From the NCBI GenBank assembly GCA_028532985.1, contig JANCIK010000004.1:3472001-3536000 (forward strand): a stretch of DNA of 64,000 nt, given 5' to 3'. The notes under the pieces are model-generated. The model made no database searches. It saw only the letters and a list, made by a program, of their open reading frames with translations, and had not been told where the DNA came from. Each line of letters opens with the position of its first letter. Within the stretch, counting starts at the first letter, position 1. Of this stretch, positions 46,966-58,638 are shown piece after piece. Origin of the DNA: Stropharia rugosoannulata (taxonomy: Eukaryota > Basidiomycota > Agaricomycetes > Agaricales > Strophariaceae). A program made the translations under genes and the position numbers.

Positions 46966-48914
46966 ATGACCACTTTCGAGTCCATGATAATGCTTGACGA
47001 AAAGCAGTTCAACTTTCTCGAACCTCTTGATGATGTTAACCAACACCAAACTGACGAAATCGCTCGGCTCAAATTCCAGTTAGACGTCCTAAAGAATGGG
47101 GTAAGTTAGGCACCTACTCAGGAACTTGTCGCGTATAACACACTATTTAGAACCCGTTACTCATTGCAGAGATGGCCCTTGAGCTTCAAGTAGAGCGGTT
47201 ACGCCTAGAGGAAGCCATGAAAGCGCGCGATACGGTGCTCAATCGACTTGCAGACGCGTATGTCTCGATCCGCCAAAAGAATGAAATCATCGAGCGAATG
47301 CAGGATGAGAGGGAGAGCAAGGGAGCCCCGCCTTTCGCGACCCATCTCATTCGAGTCAGAGACACAGTCGAAGATGACAAGCTCAAGGCGCATATATCCA
47401 CCCTTGAGGCGACCATAGAGCAAATGCGCTCTGAGGTTGCAAAGCCGACAGATCCACCACCTTGCTATGAAGAAAACGTCCAGAAGGTACTGAGTTTTCC
47501 CATGCCGCATGTGTTTTTTATATCTGATCTCTATATCCGTTTCACAGAAATCGCTTAGTGATGCGAGTATTCAGACCGATCCCGAGGATCCAGCTACTAA
47601 ATCACTCAATGTTGTTCTGGGTGAAGTACAGGTAAATAATTTACAAGTCTTATTCCTCGACGCTCATCCATCCCTGAAGTATATCCCTCCAGTGACTGAC
47701 GATGCTGTAGAGCTTGTCAAGGCTAGGAACGATGTTCTGGCTACCATACCCCTTCCTGACAATCCTCCGGATGCTACATTAACCGCGATTGTTATCCCAC
47801 CTCCAGTTACTCTTCATGAGTTTTTAAGTCTGGCGCCTACAGCTTTAAAGAACGCGTCAGTCCTCTTGTGTCACAATCCGATTGATATAACCTGATGTAT
47901 AAATTAGACTATCAACATATAGGATTCTGCATAACAATACCACGACATGGTGTCCGGATCGCGAAGAACACGGCTTCATGTATGTTCCTATGTTCAAATG
48001 TAGTACGAACCCGAAAGTCCCGGCAGCGCACAGATGGTCTGCCGTTGATCCAGTCGGGCGCTTAGCAAAGCCTACAGGTATGGCTCTAGGAAGCTTACGC
48101 ACACTCGTTTTACTTATGCATCTCAGAATGTTTCTATCATAAAGAAGGAATATGGTATTATGCTGGTTTATACAAAGGCTTCAAGATGGATGTCTTGTCT
48201 ACTAAAGAATGGAGTCAGTTACCTTCGGAGGTGCGTTGCCAATGTTGATTCTGTGGATTAATATCTCTATTCATTTTTACTATTTCTCAGACTACATCAG
48301 TAATTATAAAGGAAACCATCGCTGCTCGCAAAAGCAGTACTCCGCAGAACACTTATGAGACGTCGCAACTGTATTCTTCCGGTGCACTGAAAGTTGCGTG
48401 CGTCGGCCTACAGTGTGTTGGTTTCAACCAAGAGGTCTACAAGGCCATTCTTGAGCATTCCGCTAAACTTACAGAAACCAAGTGGAAACCTCTCACAGCT
48501 CTCGTGAGTGCGAGTACCTCGACTTCAAGTCCTATCACAGGTTCCGGTTCAGATTCCACTACTCCCACTGCGAGTGGACATGCGAAAGGAGTGAAGCCGC
48601 CCCGTCTTGCCCAGCGCGGATACGTGACTGCGCCTCCCCCCACTCCCATCATTACCCAAGGTGTCGCGCAGACGACGCCGACCATTAACGCGATAGGCGT
48701 TGCCCCAAGCCCTGTGTTACCTCTGGGGTCCGCGAAGCCGTCTATCTGGAACATAAATGCGAGCGGCAATAATTTATCTCCTTCTCTGGCAGGGCCCGGT
48801 GGTAACCTGAGCGGCTTCATCTCATCGAGCTCTCCACTTTCCGCTGCGAGTAAAGCCTTTGAGAGCAGTAGGACTCTTCCTATCACTCAGAAAGATGTCT
48901 TCTCGAAAGTGTGA
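46966..48914 (+). CDS. DUF6697-type protein with N-terminal coiled coil
   Basis: Exon 1 (46966-47100) starts MTTFESMIMLDEKQFN and joins through a gtaagt donor to PLLIAEMALELQVERLRLEE, a coiled coil reaching ISTLEATIEQMRSEV. Low-complexity and Pro-rich linkers follow. The C-terminal half contains a compact conserved block: HGFMYVPMFKCSTNPKVP, AHRWSAVDPVGRLAKPTECF, GIWYYAGLYKGFKMDVLST, EWSQLPSETTSVIIKETIAA and LYSSGALKVACVGLQCVG. I identify this with DUF6697, a domain of unknown function widespread in Agaricomycetes. The tail is Ser/Pro/Thr-rich and probably disordered. Stop at 48912-48914. No signal peptide or helix; probably cytosolic or nuclear. Confidence 0.7.
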
Positions 48915-49549
48915 GGGCTTTGATTCTCGGGCTCTGTTTAGCGCGTCCGCCTCTTTGATTTGCTAGACTTCTTGATTTGTATCTACTAGATTCTGAGATA
49001 CCGCCTGGAACACCACTGAACGTTGAACAACGTTCACCTTTTTATACCCCCACATCTCTATCCCTTCCACTCAGTCACTCCTCTCGTTGAGTCGCCAGCC
49101 ATAGAAACTCGGATGTTGTATTATTGTTTTTGATCAGAGTGAAAGATTTGTTGGTCGTAATATTTCTGTAAGTAGCTACTGGTACTGTCTACGTTGTAAA
49201 TGGAACATCCAGAGTCATAGCAATAGCAGATGGACCAGGTATGTTCGGTCACAACAAACAACGTGAGCTGTTACCAAGTTTGAGCTTCCATACTCGCCTT
49301 ATGTATCCTCGTACGCTACCTTCCACGTTTTTCATATCCAACCCTCAACTACTCCGACTTGTTAGATAACCAGACATAAGAATGTTGTATTAAAATATTC
49401 ATTGATATACTTCTCCACTCTACAAATTGTTGCTATATAGTCTCCGGTGACCACTGTAATGAGCACGCTCTGCGTTGTGAAGCAAACAAATTTTAAAAAC
49501 TTGTTTTTCAGTTGTAAGGCTATGTTAGATTACTTGATACAAACGATCT
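48915..49549. other. Intergenic between convergent genes
   Basis: 3' flanks of the DUF6697 gene and the fatty acid hydroxylase gene. No gene seen. Confidence 0.6.
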
Positions 49550-50347
49550 CTACTTTGTCTTTTCATTTCTCCTGCTAGCTTTTCTTTGAATGCGATTCGT
49601 CCCATGCACCCAATCGAGAAGACCGCACACGCCATAGTTGACGACGAACAGCTCGTGATGGGCGTCATGCATCTTTGCCAAACCACCAAAGAAATCATAT
49701 CCGCTGTGCACCGTGCTTGTGTCTATCAGAACGCTCGCGACGAACACCCAGTAGGTTAGTATGTGGGTCCCCGGGAAGAGGATACCTGGCAGCGCCACGG
49801 GTAAAACATTCGCGATTATGTGTTCTGGCACGGACGCATATTGGGCGGCGAGCGCGAACGGCGCGACGAAGCGGTGATGGCGCTTGTGCACCCGCGCGTA
49901 GAGCGCAGGCGTGTGGAAGAGGCGGTGGGTGTAGTAGAATGCGGTCTCGCGGACGAGTGTGGAGACGAGCACGTCCCGGATGAGCTCGCCTATGCCTGGG
50001 AGGTGCGCTGCGATGCGGTACCGCGAGGTTTTGCCTGCCGCGATGTTTGCTGTGAGGAGCGCTGCGTGCACGCTCATTGAGACGAGCTGGTTGCGCAGGA
50101 CGATGCGCATGCAGTGGAGCGCCTCGGCGCGCGTGGGCGGCGCTGTACTAGGCTGCAGGCGGTGCCGCGCTGCGAAGGCGGGTGCGATGTTTGGGAGCGC
50201 CATGTAGATAAGGCATGGCGTCCAGAAGAATATGAGCTGCACTATGAGTGCGCCGAAGAATTCAATCGCTGGTGGTGGATACGACTTTACTATATGGTCC
50301 CATGCATCTCCTGGATATGTGAGTACTAGGTACGTCGCATTGGTCAT
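49550..50347 (-). CDS. Fatty acid hydroxylase superfamily (sterol desaturase-type) membrane enzyme
   Basis: Intronless, 265 residues. Di-iron membrane oxygenase of the sterol desaturase/ERG3-ERG25 superfamily. The three histidine boxes are present: HRLFH (141-145), HKRHH (154-158) and HDAHH (227-231), with HSGYDF at 214. Hydrophobic segments at about 30-52, 82-102 and 183-208 fit an ER multi-pass protein. Function by family: hydroxylation or desaturation of sterol, fatty-acid or sphingoid lipid; the exact substrate is unknown. It is shorter than Erg25 and more like the small alkane/sterol hydroxylase-like proteins found in many copies in mushrooms. The upstream TTG-led extension is ignored; the first ATG is at 50345-50347. 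A trinucleotide microsatellite sits in the 5' leader. Confidence 0.85.
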   Translation of the reverse strand: MTNATYLVLTYPGDAWDHIVKSYPPPAIEFFGALIVQLIFFWTPCLIYMALPNIAPAFAARHRLQPSTAPPTRAEALHCMRIVLRNQLVSMSVHAALLTANIAAGKTSRYRIAAHLPGIGELIRDVLVSTLVRETAFYYTHRLFHTPALYARVHKRHHRFVAPFALAAQYASVPEHIIANVLPVALPGILFPGTHILTYWVFVASVLIDTSTVHSGYDFFGGLAKMHDAHHELFVVNYGVCGLLDWVHGTNRIQRKASRRNEKTK

Positions 50348-50362
50348 TTGCAATGGGGCGGC

Positions 50363-50413
50363 AGTAGTAGTAGTAGTAGTAGTGGTGGTGGTGGTGGTGG
50401 TGGTGGTGGTGGT
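50363..50413. repeat. Compound trinucleotide microsatellite (TAG)n(TGG)n
   Basis: About six TAG units run directly into about ten TGG units, 16-66 bp upstream of the fatty acid hydroxylase start codon on that gene's 5' side. Confidence 0.95.
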
Positions 50414-53400
50414 TTCGGATTGAAGATAAAATCACTGGCGCATGTTTCTCGTTGACGCTTATTTCAGGTGGTCCTGTCAGGTCTTGTTGATTAAGAAAGA
50501 ATTCTAATGGAGGGGACAATCACATGGTGATGTCTTGGGAAATAGCTGTGGTGAAGGATGCATGTCATGTGAAGTCGAGTTGAGCAAAAACGGTTATGAA
50601 GTTACGCGCGTGCCGCAATGTGCCACAAATAACATACATTTTGAATGAACAATGCGTCCAGGTGATCTGCGGTTTGCACAGCAAATACCTCGCACTGGTT
50701 TATCAGGACCTGAGGTGATAATGAAGCATTTAGCTGGGGCTGCACTTACATAAGTTTTCCTGAGTAAATATGCCATGAAGTCGATCAGTTTTAAATCAAT
50801 TTTAAAGCGGGTACTTACCGTTACCACCTATGTACTTGACATCCTCTTCCACGTTCTCGTTAGATATAGCACTTACCTAGGGTAAAACTTTGAGCTCTTC
50901 CGGATACTTTGAACTTTGAAGTCCAAGTCACAAGTGGCATCCCAGAAATACACAGCAGAGTGCTAGTAGTCCGTGAACGACATGATAATCCCAGTCCACT
51001 CCCAGTCTTCAGTGGACCCTGTGAGAAATTGAAGAGCAGGAAGACACAATGGTGGGGAGGTGAGTTGTTGATTGGTTTCATAGTATTTTCACTTCATCGT
51101 TGGCACTGCGAGATTGGCTCCGATGGTTGACAGGCATACTTAGACAGCGGCAGCCATGGGCTTGACGGCGATGTATTTATGTACGTCAGTTACTGAATGG
51201 TAAGAGAGAAGTGGATTGCTCGACCAGCCCAAGACGCCCCTGGAGTGCATTACCAGGCTCGACTCAGTCTGCTTAGGACTGAATTTAGAATCGATAAGTT
51301 TCTTTCGTACTTCCCCCAAAAAACAGCATCCTGCCTAGCTGTACGCAAGCCACCTGGTCGAAATTACGTGTCCGAGAGTGTCCTTCGATGAACGGAGCGA
51401 TGGACTGAATGTATTGTCACCGAACACGTTCAGTATTCGTACGCGCACATGTCGCCGTCGTGTTAGAATTCGAACCAGGAACACTGTGAACTCCACATTA
51501 CACACTGTAGAGTACACCGATTTAGCGAGGTGACGGCTGGTGACGCCGTGCGTCTGAGGCATAATGTGACCCTTGACGCGCCTGTCCAGCCGTGTGTTGA
51601 TCCCAGTTCAGATCCCTGCAGGATATAGACGGATAGTATATGGTGAGGCAGGCTCCAGGAAACAGAAACAGAAAAGCAGTTGTATAAATCCAGCAGAACA
51701 AGCCATTGAAAGACGCCAGGTCGAGACCTCCTAAGAAGACAAGAGGTGTACAGAGCCCGGAGGAGACTCCGAGTATACATAAAACAAATCGTCCTTTATA
51801 TGTAATGCATTATTGGGGATAAGAAGTGTGAAAGAAGCAAGAAGGTCAGGCTGGTCAGCAACTTGACGCCAACATTCAAGCAAGCTTGAGGCCTTGAGGT
51901 TTTGGAGATGGTCCAGGATGGTCCGCTTGTAGCGGCATGCAATGAAGCCCGTGCGCAATCGGACCAATCTGAATAACCTACTATGTAAACGTACGTAAGA
52001 ATTCATTCTCTGTAGATTCAGGGCAAGTTTTTGGGTCCTTGGCCCAAATCCACGATTTGAATATTTGAATAATCCAAGCTTTTTTGCCTTCAGGGAATGT
52101 GGCAGGTGTATGTATGAGAAAGACGTGTACCCCTTCTTACCAATTCGTTCAGCGATTCGATTCTTGTGCCGTTGAATGAATTCTAGCTGCTAAAAACGCC
52201 CCTTGGGCTCCTAAAACCAGCCGCCCGATTCGCTTGCTGGAGAATCTCACTCGAGGATACTAGGCTGGGTGAGAAAAAAATTCCAGAAATGGCTATAGAT
52301 GTAAATAGATGTAAATTGTATTCGTTTCGCGAACTGGATCACTTTCAAACTTCTTTCTCACTCTACCTATCCTCTAGTCAGAAGCTCCAGCAAGCGAGAC
52401 GAGCGGCTGTGACCGGCAGAAAAGTTACAATTTTGGATCAGCGGTCTGAAAGCATGAAAGAGGATACGGCCGATACGCTTTGATCTGCTCTGATACGCCG
52501 CCGCGACGCTTCGGAGTCTATTGCAAATTTGGTGTGCGTGCGTAACCAAGGCAGAGAATCTGATCTTTTTAGATTGCAGTGCAGTCTACTCTTGGTCTAC
52601 TCTATGCAGTCTCTCTCGTTGGACAGATAACTGGAATATCAGGTTTCAAGCTGTTTTGAGACCCCAATCGCAAACGACCTTTTTTTGTCCGCATTACACA
52701 AAGCATTCTTGTTCCGTGTTTGCAACGAACAGTTTCAAGATGGGAGATGGTATGTGGAATATGGATGGCGTCAGCGGTTGCGACCGCAATCGCACTGCTA
52801 TCGATAATCGCACTGCATTTGGGTTGGACAGGGAAGATTAATAATGGAAGAGCGTCGGAAACTTGAAATACATACAATGCTAATTGATGGACATCACGAC
52901 ATATGTATTGACGAAATCACCAATCGCGAACCACAGAAAGGGGCAGCAAGACGCCCGTCCGCCCTCGTCACGCCGTCACGGACGGTGTTCAGCCAACTCG
53001 AAAACTCTGCCGGCCGTGTTTGTTTCCTTCGTCATTGAGGTCAAACTTAGTACTCAACATTTAACAGATTATACCTGGATCCAAGGACGAAAATAGTATG
53101 GCGAGGCTGTGATAAATATTGGTCAGAACGGACCTGAGCGGACCTTTCCGTGTTCAAATTGCACTACATCAATAGGTAAAAGAAGAACGCCACTCGAAAG
53201 CCGCCTTTCTCGCTCGTTGGTCATTCGAATGTCGTAGATCAAGGAGCCTCGCTGAGTTCATTTTACTCACAGGCCTAAACTTTGAAGTGAAAAGACATAC
53301 ACTCTCTTACACTATGCTCGAACAAGGCAGCCGTCAGATTGCTACCCTTACGTTTCCTTTTTCGCAACAAATTCCACGAGCAAATTATAGTCTTGGCTGC

Positions 53401-53779
53401 GCACGCACTCCACTTTTCGTTGGTCCATCTGTGATTGATGCCGTTGCATTTGGACAGCTTTGGAGCATGTTATCCGACATGCGGTCTTGCCGGGGGATCT
53501 GGCCAGAATCTCCGATCTCTGCCTGAGTATTTAAGCTGCTCGCCCTCAGTATGGATTCCCTAAGCCAGGTGCTCTCCCATCTCGTACGTTGCGCACTCCT
53601 CCTTGAGGTCCGCCATTGAGCTGACATGACTTTCCCCCCCAATAGACAAATCTTAGGCCGGACCTTTGATTCGTTCATCACACAGTAAGTCGTAACCTAA
53701 GTCAAGAAAAATACGTATGCTCATCGATGTTCTGCAGCTTTTCAAACCACATTCAACTCCTAAAGTTCATTCTTTCATC
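50414..53779. other. Gene-poor spacer
   Basis: No supported gene. A plus-strand stretch at 50909-51060 (RVLVVRERHDNPSPLPVFSG) ends at a good gtgagt donor and looks coding-like, but has no partner exon. A tatttaag element at 53528-53535 may serve the secreted-protein gene at 53780. Confidence 0.4.
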
Positions 53780-54728
53780 ATGAAGCTTTCCGTCAACTTT
53801 ATCATCCTCGCTGCCGCTCTCACTGGCGCCATGGCCGCTCCTCGTCGCCTGCAGGCCCGTGAATTTGACCTGCAGGAGTATGAGGCTCGCGAGCTCGGTC
53901 TTGATGCTCGCGAGTACTTCGAGAATGTGGCTCTGAGTGCGCGTGGTCCTCCCGTTCCTGACATCCAGGTTTCGGTATGTATTATTCATTATACGCGCCA
54001 TCGATACACTTGCTCATAATGGAATGTTACAGGACCACGATGGACCGACTGGTTCCATGGCCCCTGCCCAGAGTGGGATGCTCACCACGCCCCACCATGC
54101 GTTCCATCACCACCTGAGCACGCTCAGCACAGAAGAGCGCCACAGGCACTTGGAAGAAGCGGCGAGCAACCCCCACCACATCCACCACCACCTTGCCAAG
54201 GAGCATCTCGACCATGTCCGCGCTCAACCAGGCCACCCCGACTTTCCGGCGGCTCATCGCCACTTCTCAGCTCTTAAGCAGGAAGGCCTGGGTGCTCCCC
54301 AACAACAGGCTCCGGCTCTTAACAGGCGCTCCTTCTACGAGTCAAAGCTGTATGCGCGTGGAGCGGTCAGTCATTTTTTCATAAAATTTCATGATATTTG
54401 TTGCTGATATTCTTTCCAGACCACTCCCTCTGCTGATGCAGTGACCACTCCCAGTGGAGGACCTTCCACAGGCGGTGCTCCCTTGAACGACGCCAGCACA
54501 GCTACCAGCACCTCATCCACTACTACAACAGGACCTGATGGTACTCAAGTGCACCACCACCACCACCACCATCACCACCATCACCACCACCACCACCGCA
54601 CTGGTGCCAACGCCAATGCTGTACCTGGTGGTACCGGCTCTGGTGCCCCCACCGTGCCGGCTAATGGACCTACCACTGGCGGATCTCCTCCCAACGCTCC
54701 TGTCACTGGTGCGTCTGCTAGGCGTTAA
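53780..54728 (+). CDS. Histidine-rich secreted protein with a 15-His run
   Basis: Three exons (53780-53974, 54033-54365, 54420-54728) give 278 residues. A signal peptide (MKLSVNFIILAAALTGAMAA) is followed by a pro-region with repeated EAREL/DAREYF motifs ending at basic residues that could be processed. The middle is rich in His pairs: PHHAFHHHLSTLSTEERHRH, NPHHIHHHLAKEHLDHV, PAAHRHFSAL. The C-terminal part is Thr/Ser/Gly/Pro-rich, probably O-glycosylated, and carries 15 consecutive His codons (CAC/CAT mix) at 54552-54596. No enzyme domain. The His clusters suggest Zn/Cu/Ni binding at the cell surface, or a wall-structural role; this is inference. It ends GASARR without a GPI signal. Confidence 0.8.
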
Positions 54729-55308
54729 ATGGTTGTGTCGTAATACTGTATGTGTTTGGATACGAAGTTTTGTTGAATATAATCAGAAAAGTTTGAGGAC
54801 CATTTTGTGTGACTTTCTCTGAAAGACTGCTTCTGGCAATAAAACCTACCAAGAGACAACTTGTTCAAGAGCGTCAAGCAATAATCGAGTTACCAATTTG
54901 AAGGAAGGGCGCGGATAATGAAGTGCTTAGATATGTATTGACTTTACCGTCCAAAAAGATCTGTACCATTTTGAATGGTTTGCCCTTTCAAGCCACTTTC
55001 ATTGAGACCCGGGACAATCGCGAAATTTTGTCCTAATATTTTGTCCTGCCAGATTTTCTGTAGGTGCTGTCAGGTTTGGGATGTAGTCCTCAGCTGGTTT
55101 CAGTATTTTCTTCGTCCACGGGCTCGGACTGGGACAGGGGACGAGACCAGAGAATTTGTCCATAGTATACAAGTCCTTCGGGATAGTTCGAACAATTTAA
55201 AGTAGTACAGTATTTTAGGTAAATATTACAGCTGAGTATAGTACTGGATCGGTCAGAAACTTTCCTGACTTGCGTGCACAGAGGTATCGACCACCCTGGT
55301 GCCAGCGC
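54729..55308. other. Intergenic between convergent genes
   Basis: No gene seen; a short frame at 54975-55205 has no recognisable features. Confidence 0.6.
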
Positions 55309-56197
55309 TTAAATTGATGCATGGGCGCCTATTTGTTTCCGTCTTCCACTTCGTACGAGTTCCACATAGGTAAATGTAATTAAAATCCAGTCAACCATGT
55401 CTTCCCCAGCAGGGAATATTTCAAGCATCGGAGGGACCTGGCTCTGAGCTGTGACGGAAGCGTAGCGCGCAACGAGCAAAGGTACATGGGCTTTGCCGTG
55501 CTTTTCGTCCGGGTCGCCATCTAAGAGGTACAGCTGATTCGCGGAATATTTTTATGAGTCAGTGATATGGTTTCATCAGAAGACTCACTTCGGAAACAGA
55601 TGACTTCATCTTCCATTTGTACTCCTTGCCGTCTACGCCTTGGAACACTCTATCGCTAGAGGATATCATTGGCGAATACTTTCAGCACAACAAACATGAT
55701 TCAGACGGCTATATCATCACATACCTTCCATACCAACTCCATCCCTCTTTTCTGAAGCACTCGCTTGCCTTCCACTCATTCCCTAGATGTCGGATGATTG
55801 TAGACGATATCGTATGCAGCTCAATTTCGGCGACATTGGTGAGCCCGGCGTCTCCCTCCGTCTCTAGTGACCTTGCGTGGTATTCCTCCAGTGTAGGTAT
55901 ACCTGCCCACGCGGACACAAGTTGCTCGTCTTGAGATGTAAACGAGGAACGGGGCAGGTCGTCATCCTCGGTGTCGTCCAGAGACTTGCTGGATAAATAG
56001 GGGGACATTATTGAACCAAAATGTTTCTCCGCCCACAGCACTTCCTCGGGCGTCGCCTTGTCATTGGGAAGCGCCCTCCAGATAGTCGCTGTATGCGGGC
56101 GCTTTTCGGGAGGACACGCGACCTTATAGACGATCTTGCCATCGCGTAGGCAGTAAACGCAGTTTGCGGGGTCATATGAAGTTAAGTAGAGCTGCAT
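55309..56197 (-). CDS. DUF6593 protein, copy 1
   Basis: Exon 1 ends in ECFRKEGWSWYG, and later exons give VFQGVDGKEYKWKMKSSVSE, LYLLDGDPDEKHGKAHVPLL, ARYASVTAQSQVPPMLEIFP and the terminal helix MVDWILITFTYVELVRSGRR. The pattern DGKEYKWK ... LEIFPAG ... ILITFTYVELVR is that of DUF6593, a domain of unknown function in Agaricomycetes. Stop TAA at 55309-55311; roughly 260 residues. The start ATG (56195-56197) opens MQLYLTSYDPANCVYCLRDG, the usual beta-strand N-terminus of the family. Divergent from the DUF6593 copy at 56512. Confidence 0.78.
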
Positions 56198-56511
56198 AAT
56201 GAAGTGATGTTATTGCAGCTTCTAATGCCCCCTGCAATTCCGATTCTTATAGCGCAGAGGCAAAACAGGTACGAGTTCTGCTCAACCCTAGCGCGTGTCG
56301 AGCCTTCTCGATTGTGTCTGGGCGGGCAGCATGACCCAAGCACAACACAAGCATGACTGTTAAAGGCCTAGAAGGCCAGATTAGACTCTGCCAGGTGCAA
56401 GTGGCACAGTTTCGGCAGGTCGATCTTGCCGGAGGGAGCCAGACTCGGGGTCGACAGACGTCCACTTCACCTCTCCACCTTTAATCCTAACATTTCACTG
56501 TGTAGTCCGCG

Positions 56512-57440
56512 ATGTCGATGCAGCTATGTCTGGTGAACAATAGTCCCATAGCCACGGTGCTCATCACGCCTGACGGTCAGCCACTGTTCTCCATTGAAAC
56601 CCCGCAGGCGGTGCTGCCCCACATCGGCGGCTCCGCATCCTCTGATGCACTGGCCAGTGCGCCGCGCCTCCGGGCGCCGACGGCGATGACGAAGATAAAA
56701 CGCCTTGAACGGTACAGCCAGAGCATGGGCCATACGGAGACAGAGATCGGTGTCGTTGAGTACCAGGGCGCCGAGCAGGGCTGCCATCTCCTACTGTCGG
56801 CGAGCAACCAGACGTTGACCATACCTCCTCACCACGATCATGAGCCATGTAGGACGATTTCTGAACCGCTGCACGCAGAACAGACAAAAAGGGAGGGCGG
56901 AGAGGAGGAGGAGTACCACGAAAAGTAGGCGCTGTCTTGTCTGCATGAGCCGCGAGCAGATTGCGTTAACCACTCTGACAAGTGCAGTTCTTGGGAGTTC
57001 TCGACGGCCGAATGTACGGAGCGGTATACCTGGAAGATGTTTGCGCACAGTCCTGTAGTACGTTGTTCAGTGGTCTTGATACCCTTTGGAGGCGCTTATT
57101 GTGCTAGCTGTTCGCGACGTCGAACGCACTGATGCCCGTTGCGCGGTATCGTAGAGCGAAGATCGGGATAGTCTCCCGTTCGCGCCGCGCATTCCTTGAG
57201 ATATTTCCTACAGGGCTTGCGATAATCGACCTGATCGTGGTCACCTTCGTTGCTTTTATGAAGCAGCGCATCCTCATTGATGGGGCAGAGCCCACTGACT
57301 ATGAGAATGTAGCCAGACAGTCGCTGAAACCGCCCACAGGCGCGACAACGTCGAACCCCGAGATACCCCACATATCTGCGTTTGCACAACAAAGACATAC
57401 GCAAGGCTATCATCCGCCTCATCGGCATCATACGACGTGA
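56512..57440 (+). CDS. DUF6593 protein, copy 2
   Basis: Exon 1 (56512-56813) opens MQLCLVNNSPIATVLITPDG and includes TKIKRLERYSQSMGHTETEI. Frame and homology require exon 2 to begin at 56988 with SWEFSTAECTERYTWKMF, implying a weak gttgac donor at 56814; the gtagga donor at 56849 would shift the frame. The last exon carries LMPVARYRRAKIGIVSRSRR, FLEIFPTGLAIIDLIVVTF and VAFMKQR, the DUF6593 end, followed by a polar tail and a stop at 57438-57440. The intron at 56814 is unusually long (174 nt) for this window. Function unknown. Divergently transcribed from copy 1 across a 314-bp spacer. Confidence 0.7.
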
Positions 57441-57725
57441 CATCGTTTTTGTTTTCATCGCATTTTTGTCAGTCCCATTTCTAAAATTTGGGCACATTTG
57501 TCGATATGTTTTGGTTGGCTGCTGTCGTGGACTCGTGCTGTACGGAAGCTGTACAGCCCCAAAATATGCGTTGTTTAACTCCATACCTTGTCGAGTATAG
57601 TAGATAGATCGTCTTTGCAGTCTTCTCTTTGATGCAGTTGTAATATGTAGCATATATGCGCAGATTGAATTGAAATATTTGTTAAACTGTATACATCGGA
57701 CTGTGCTGTGGGACAGGGCAGAAGT

Positions 57726-58214
57726 TCAGTAGTCAATCTGTTTATTGGGAATGACAACTCCGATTCTGTACCCGAGAGGCTCTCTGGCAGCCAACTGCGG
57801 GTCGGATACTCGTCAGTAGGGTGTCAAATGCAATGGAAATAACTTACTCGTGTTTGGTACCCTTCTTCCCGTGCCACAAGGTTGCGCCTATAATCACGGG
57901 CGTAGCCCGCATAGTAATCCTCATTGAAGGAACGAACCACCATGTCCTCTAGCTCCCCGTTCGACAGTTCCCTTCCGTATAGGCCTTGATATGGTAGGCT
58001 TCGTGAGTGTACACCAGGAAAGCCCTCATAGGAATCGCGCAAGTATAGGTCATTCACATCTGCGTTCCGTGCTTCCAGCTGGTCATCGATGTAAGTCTGC
58101 GTAAAGGGTACCAGTGAGTACAGCTGACTCCGCAATTCAAACAGTCCAACTCACATAACCAGTCAGGGCATGGGCTACAAGACCAAGAAGAGCGATCGAA
58201 AGCGACAGCTTCAT
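57726..58214 (-). CDS. Small secreted protein
   Basis: Three exons, 125 residues: signal peptide MKLSLSIALLGLVAHALTGY (exon 1, 58155-58214), then TYIDDQLEARNADVNDLYLR, an acidic/tyrosine-rich middle (SFNEDYYAGYARDYRRNL) and REPLGYRIGVVIPNKQIDY at the C-terminus, stop TGA at 57726-57728. No cysteines in the mature part. The repeated LEAR/YLRD/VAREE spacing resembles the pro-region of the His-rich protein at 53780. No known domain; typical of lineage-specific fungal secreted proteins. Confidence 0.72.
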
Positions 58215-58638
58215 TGTAGCCTTTTCGATTTACAAAGAATAGGACCAGCCTAATTCTGTTAATTATCTATGAGAGATACTGTAAGTCATAGCACCTAGCC
58301 AAGGGAGTCCATGGGCCTCTCACTGAAGAAGATGATTGCACCAGGCAAGTAAGGGAGAGGCTGTACCTGCTCCGACTCTGTTTTGTGTTATTGCAGGCCC
58401 TCGATTCATCATCATCTCCTTTTGACGGAGGACGCGCAGCTGTTCTTGGCGTCCGCTGCCGTTGGGTCTCTGATCTGGCCGCCGCGCGGCCCGGACGTCA
58501 CGGCATGAAACGCGACGGCCCAAGCAGGTCCAAACAATTAAATTAGCGCGACGTGACAAGTCAAACTTACACCCGTTTTCTTTGTTCGCTAGCCTTACCG
58601 AATACTAGCAATCGTACAGGAACGCGCCCAGACTCAAG
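58215..58638. other. Intergenic between divergent genes
   Basis: Shared upstream region of the secreted-protein gene and RAD7. No further feature seen. Confidence 0.6.

Noticed and set aside
50232..50519. Frames with poly-Val or poly-His runs near the microsatellite
   Set aside because: The homopolymers are only translations of the (TGG)n repeat; no start, domain or splice support.
57096..57653. 185-codon minus-strand frame
   Set aside because: Antisense to the last exon of the DUF6593 gene, which carries recognisable family sequence.
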